From CAZTLI01 sp964614375 (GTDB lineage Bacteria; Chloroflexota; Anaerolineae; Aggregatilineales; Phototrophicaceae), in NCBI GenBank assembly GCA_964614375.1, contig CAZTLI010000282.1, positions 1-7,196 on the forward strand: a DNA stretch of 7,196 nt, given 5' to 3'. Positions 6,050 to 7,196 of this stretch are shown here, in pieces. How positions within the stretch are numbered: the first letter of the stretch is position 1; each line of letters begins with the position of its first letter. The position numbers were made by a program, and so were the translations under genes. Under the pieces are notes generated by a model that was given only the letters and a program-made list of their open reading frames with translations, did no database searches and was not told the origin of the DNA.

Positions 6050-6075
6050 TGTGCGTTTACAGAAAATGTGCGTTT
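6050..6075. repeat. Two direct copies of TGTGCGTTT in the aminotransferase-hppD gap
   Basis: TGTGCGTTT occurs at 6050-6058 and again at 6067-6075, 17 bases apart, inside a 58-base spacer. The distance is near two helical turns less a few bases. It may be a chance duplication, a leader element of hppD, or a regulator site. Nothing else in the gap explains it, and no terminator is visible. Confidence 0.35.
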
Positions 6076-6082
6076 GGTTACC

Positions 6083-7196
6083 TTATTTCAGATATTTCTT
6101 GACGACATCTGCCAAGCGTCGGACGCCTTCAGGCAGCAGTTCGGGTTTGACATTGCTAAAATTCAACCGCATGGCATTGCGTTTGTCGCCATTGACGGCA
6201 AATGGCGAACCAGGAATGTAGGCCACTTTCTGGTCAATCGCTTCTTTGAACATGTCCCACGTATCAATCGTCTCATCGTGCAGCGTCATCCATGAGAACA
6301 GGCCGCCTTCGGGCACTGTCCATGTGCCGATGCCGCCGAAAAATTCATCCAGCGATTCCATCAGGACGGTGCAGCGTTCCTTATTGACCGCGTTCAATTG
6401 TTCCAGATGCGGTTCAAGCAGACCACGTTTCAAGAATTCGACCAGTGCTCGCTGGAACAGGGTCGATGATTCGAGGTCGAAGGATTCGCGCATGACCATC
6501 AATTTCGGCATGAGTTCTTCGGGCGCGATCATCCAACCCATACGGATTGCCGGGGCTAACATCTTCGATAGTGACCCCAGATAAAACACATACCCTTCCT
6601 CGTCGAATGCCTTAATCGGTGGAATGGGTTCGCCACTGAAGCGTAAGGCCGAATACGGGTCGTCTTCAATCAATGGCACGCCATATTGTGCGGCGAGTTG
6701 GGCGGCGCGCTGGCGTTTCTCGCGGCTAATGGTGACACCAAGCGGATTGTGAAAATCGGAAATCAAAATGGCAAGCTGCGGACGGGGCTGCTGCGCGAAG
6801 GCCGCTTCCAGCGCGTCCATATCTGCGCCTGTCACATAATCTGTTGGAATCGTGCGGACGGTTGCGCCGCGCCCTGCTGTGACCTGTTGAATACCGGTGA
6901 AGGTGGCTTCTTCGATGACGGCGGGCTGGCGGGTGCTCAAAAATAGTCTTGAGATGACGTTCAAGCCCTGTTGATTACCGTTGGTGATAAAAATGTTGTC
7001 CGCAGTGCATTTCACACCGCGCTGATTCATGTAACTCGCCAGCCATTCGCACAATTCGCGTGATTGCGGGCCATATTGCAATGCCCGTCCGTTGTCGCGC
7101 TTCAGCACGGTGTCCAGACAGTCACGATAGGCTTCTGTTGGTAGATATTCGTTGGCTGGTAAGCCGCCCGCCAGTGAAATAATCTCCGGGTCAACC
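6083..7196 (-). CDS. PLP-dependent aminotransferase (LysN/MocR-like class I fold, no HTH seen), 5' end beyond right edge
   Basis: A fold-type I aminotransferase. The frame is open from 7196 to the stop at 6083-6085, 371 codons; the family is about 390-400 residues, so only some 20-30 N-terminal residues are missing. The visible start, SLAGGLPANEYLP, is the usual N-terminal block of the 2-aminoadipate aminotransferase (LysN) and KAT-like group. Counting from the GTG at 7108, landmarks are QYGP at 11-14, NGNQQGLN at 43-50, HNPLG at 120-124, EDDPYSALRF at 148-157, the catalytic lysine K182 in GSLSKMLAPAIRMGW, and R314 for the substrate carboxylate in MRLNFS. MocR regulators share this domain but carry an N-terminal HTH; the close spacing of the N-terminal block argues against one. 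Position ahead of hppD suggests it makes 4-hydroxyphenylpyruvate from tyrosine. Its true substrate cannot be read from the sequence. Confidence 0.88.
   Translation of the reverse strand, partial: VDPEIISLAGGLPANEYLPTEAYRDCLDTVLKRDNGRALQYGPQSRELCEWLASYMNQRGVKCTADNIFITNGNQQGLNVISRLFLSTRQPAVIEEATFTGIQQVTAGRGATVRTIPTDYVTGADMDALEAAFAQQPRPQLAILISDFHNPLGVTISREKRQRAAQLAAQYGVPLIEDDPYSALRFSGEPIPPIKAFDEEGYVFYLGSLSKMLAPAIRMGWMIAPEELMPKLMVMRESFDLESSTLFQRALVEFLKRGLLEPHLEQLNAVNKERCTVLMESLDEFFGGIGTWTVPEGGLFSWMTLHDETIDTWDMFKEAIDQKVAYIPGSPFAVNGDKRNAMRLNFSNVKPELLPEGVRRLADVVKKYLK

Overview
The window looks like chromosomal DNA from a free-living, heterotrophic, aerobic bacterium of moderate GC. It has dense genes, clear Shine-Dalgarno sites (GGAGG/AGGAG types) and short gaps. 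The protein types seen together (an XisH/XisI pair, a short-form homogentisate dioxygenase, a WYL regulator beside a GyrI-like protein, and a fragment of a HEAT-like family) remind me of Chloroflexota (Anaerolineae-like) or a related environmental lineage. That is an impression from memory, not a proven placement.

Layout from left to right. (1) 1-511, minus: the first 170 codons of iolB (myo-inositol catabolism), running off the left edge, with a good promoter candidate upstream. (2) 512-816: a non-coding gap holding that promoter, an A-rich tract and a short tandem motif of an intergenic type. (3) 817-1782 minus and 1966-2592 plus: a divergent pair, a YafY-type WYL regulator and a GyrI-like small-molecule-binding protein. 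Between them is a near-perfect palindrome that is a likely operator. A degenerate HEAT-family gene follows on the plus strand at 2608-2835. (4) 2872-7196, all minus: a tyrosine/phenylalanine catabolic operon, read from the right edge as aminotransferase, hppD, xisH, xisI, hmgA.

How the genes work together. The aminotransferase can supply 4-hydroxyphenylpyruvate, HppD converts it to homogentisate and HmgA opens the ring to maleylacetoacetate. The following isomerase and fumarylacetoacetase are not in the window. Two genes unrelated to this pathway, xisH and xisI, sit between hppD and hmgA. A hand count gives about 40% G+C in a 240-base xisH/xisI sample against about 51% in a 240-base hppD sample, consistent with a later insertion. 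xisH carries a one-base frameshift in an A-run after codon 16. The rest of the gene is intact and reads well in the other frame.

The points most worth a second look are the frameshifted xisHI pair inside a catabolic operon, the operator of the WYL/GyrI module, and the decaying HEAT-family gene beside it. I found no RNA gene, CRISPR array, insertion sequence or origin.
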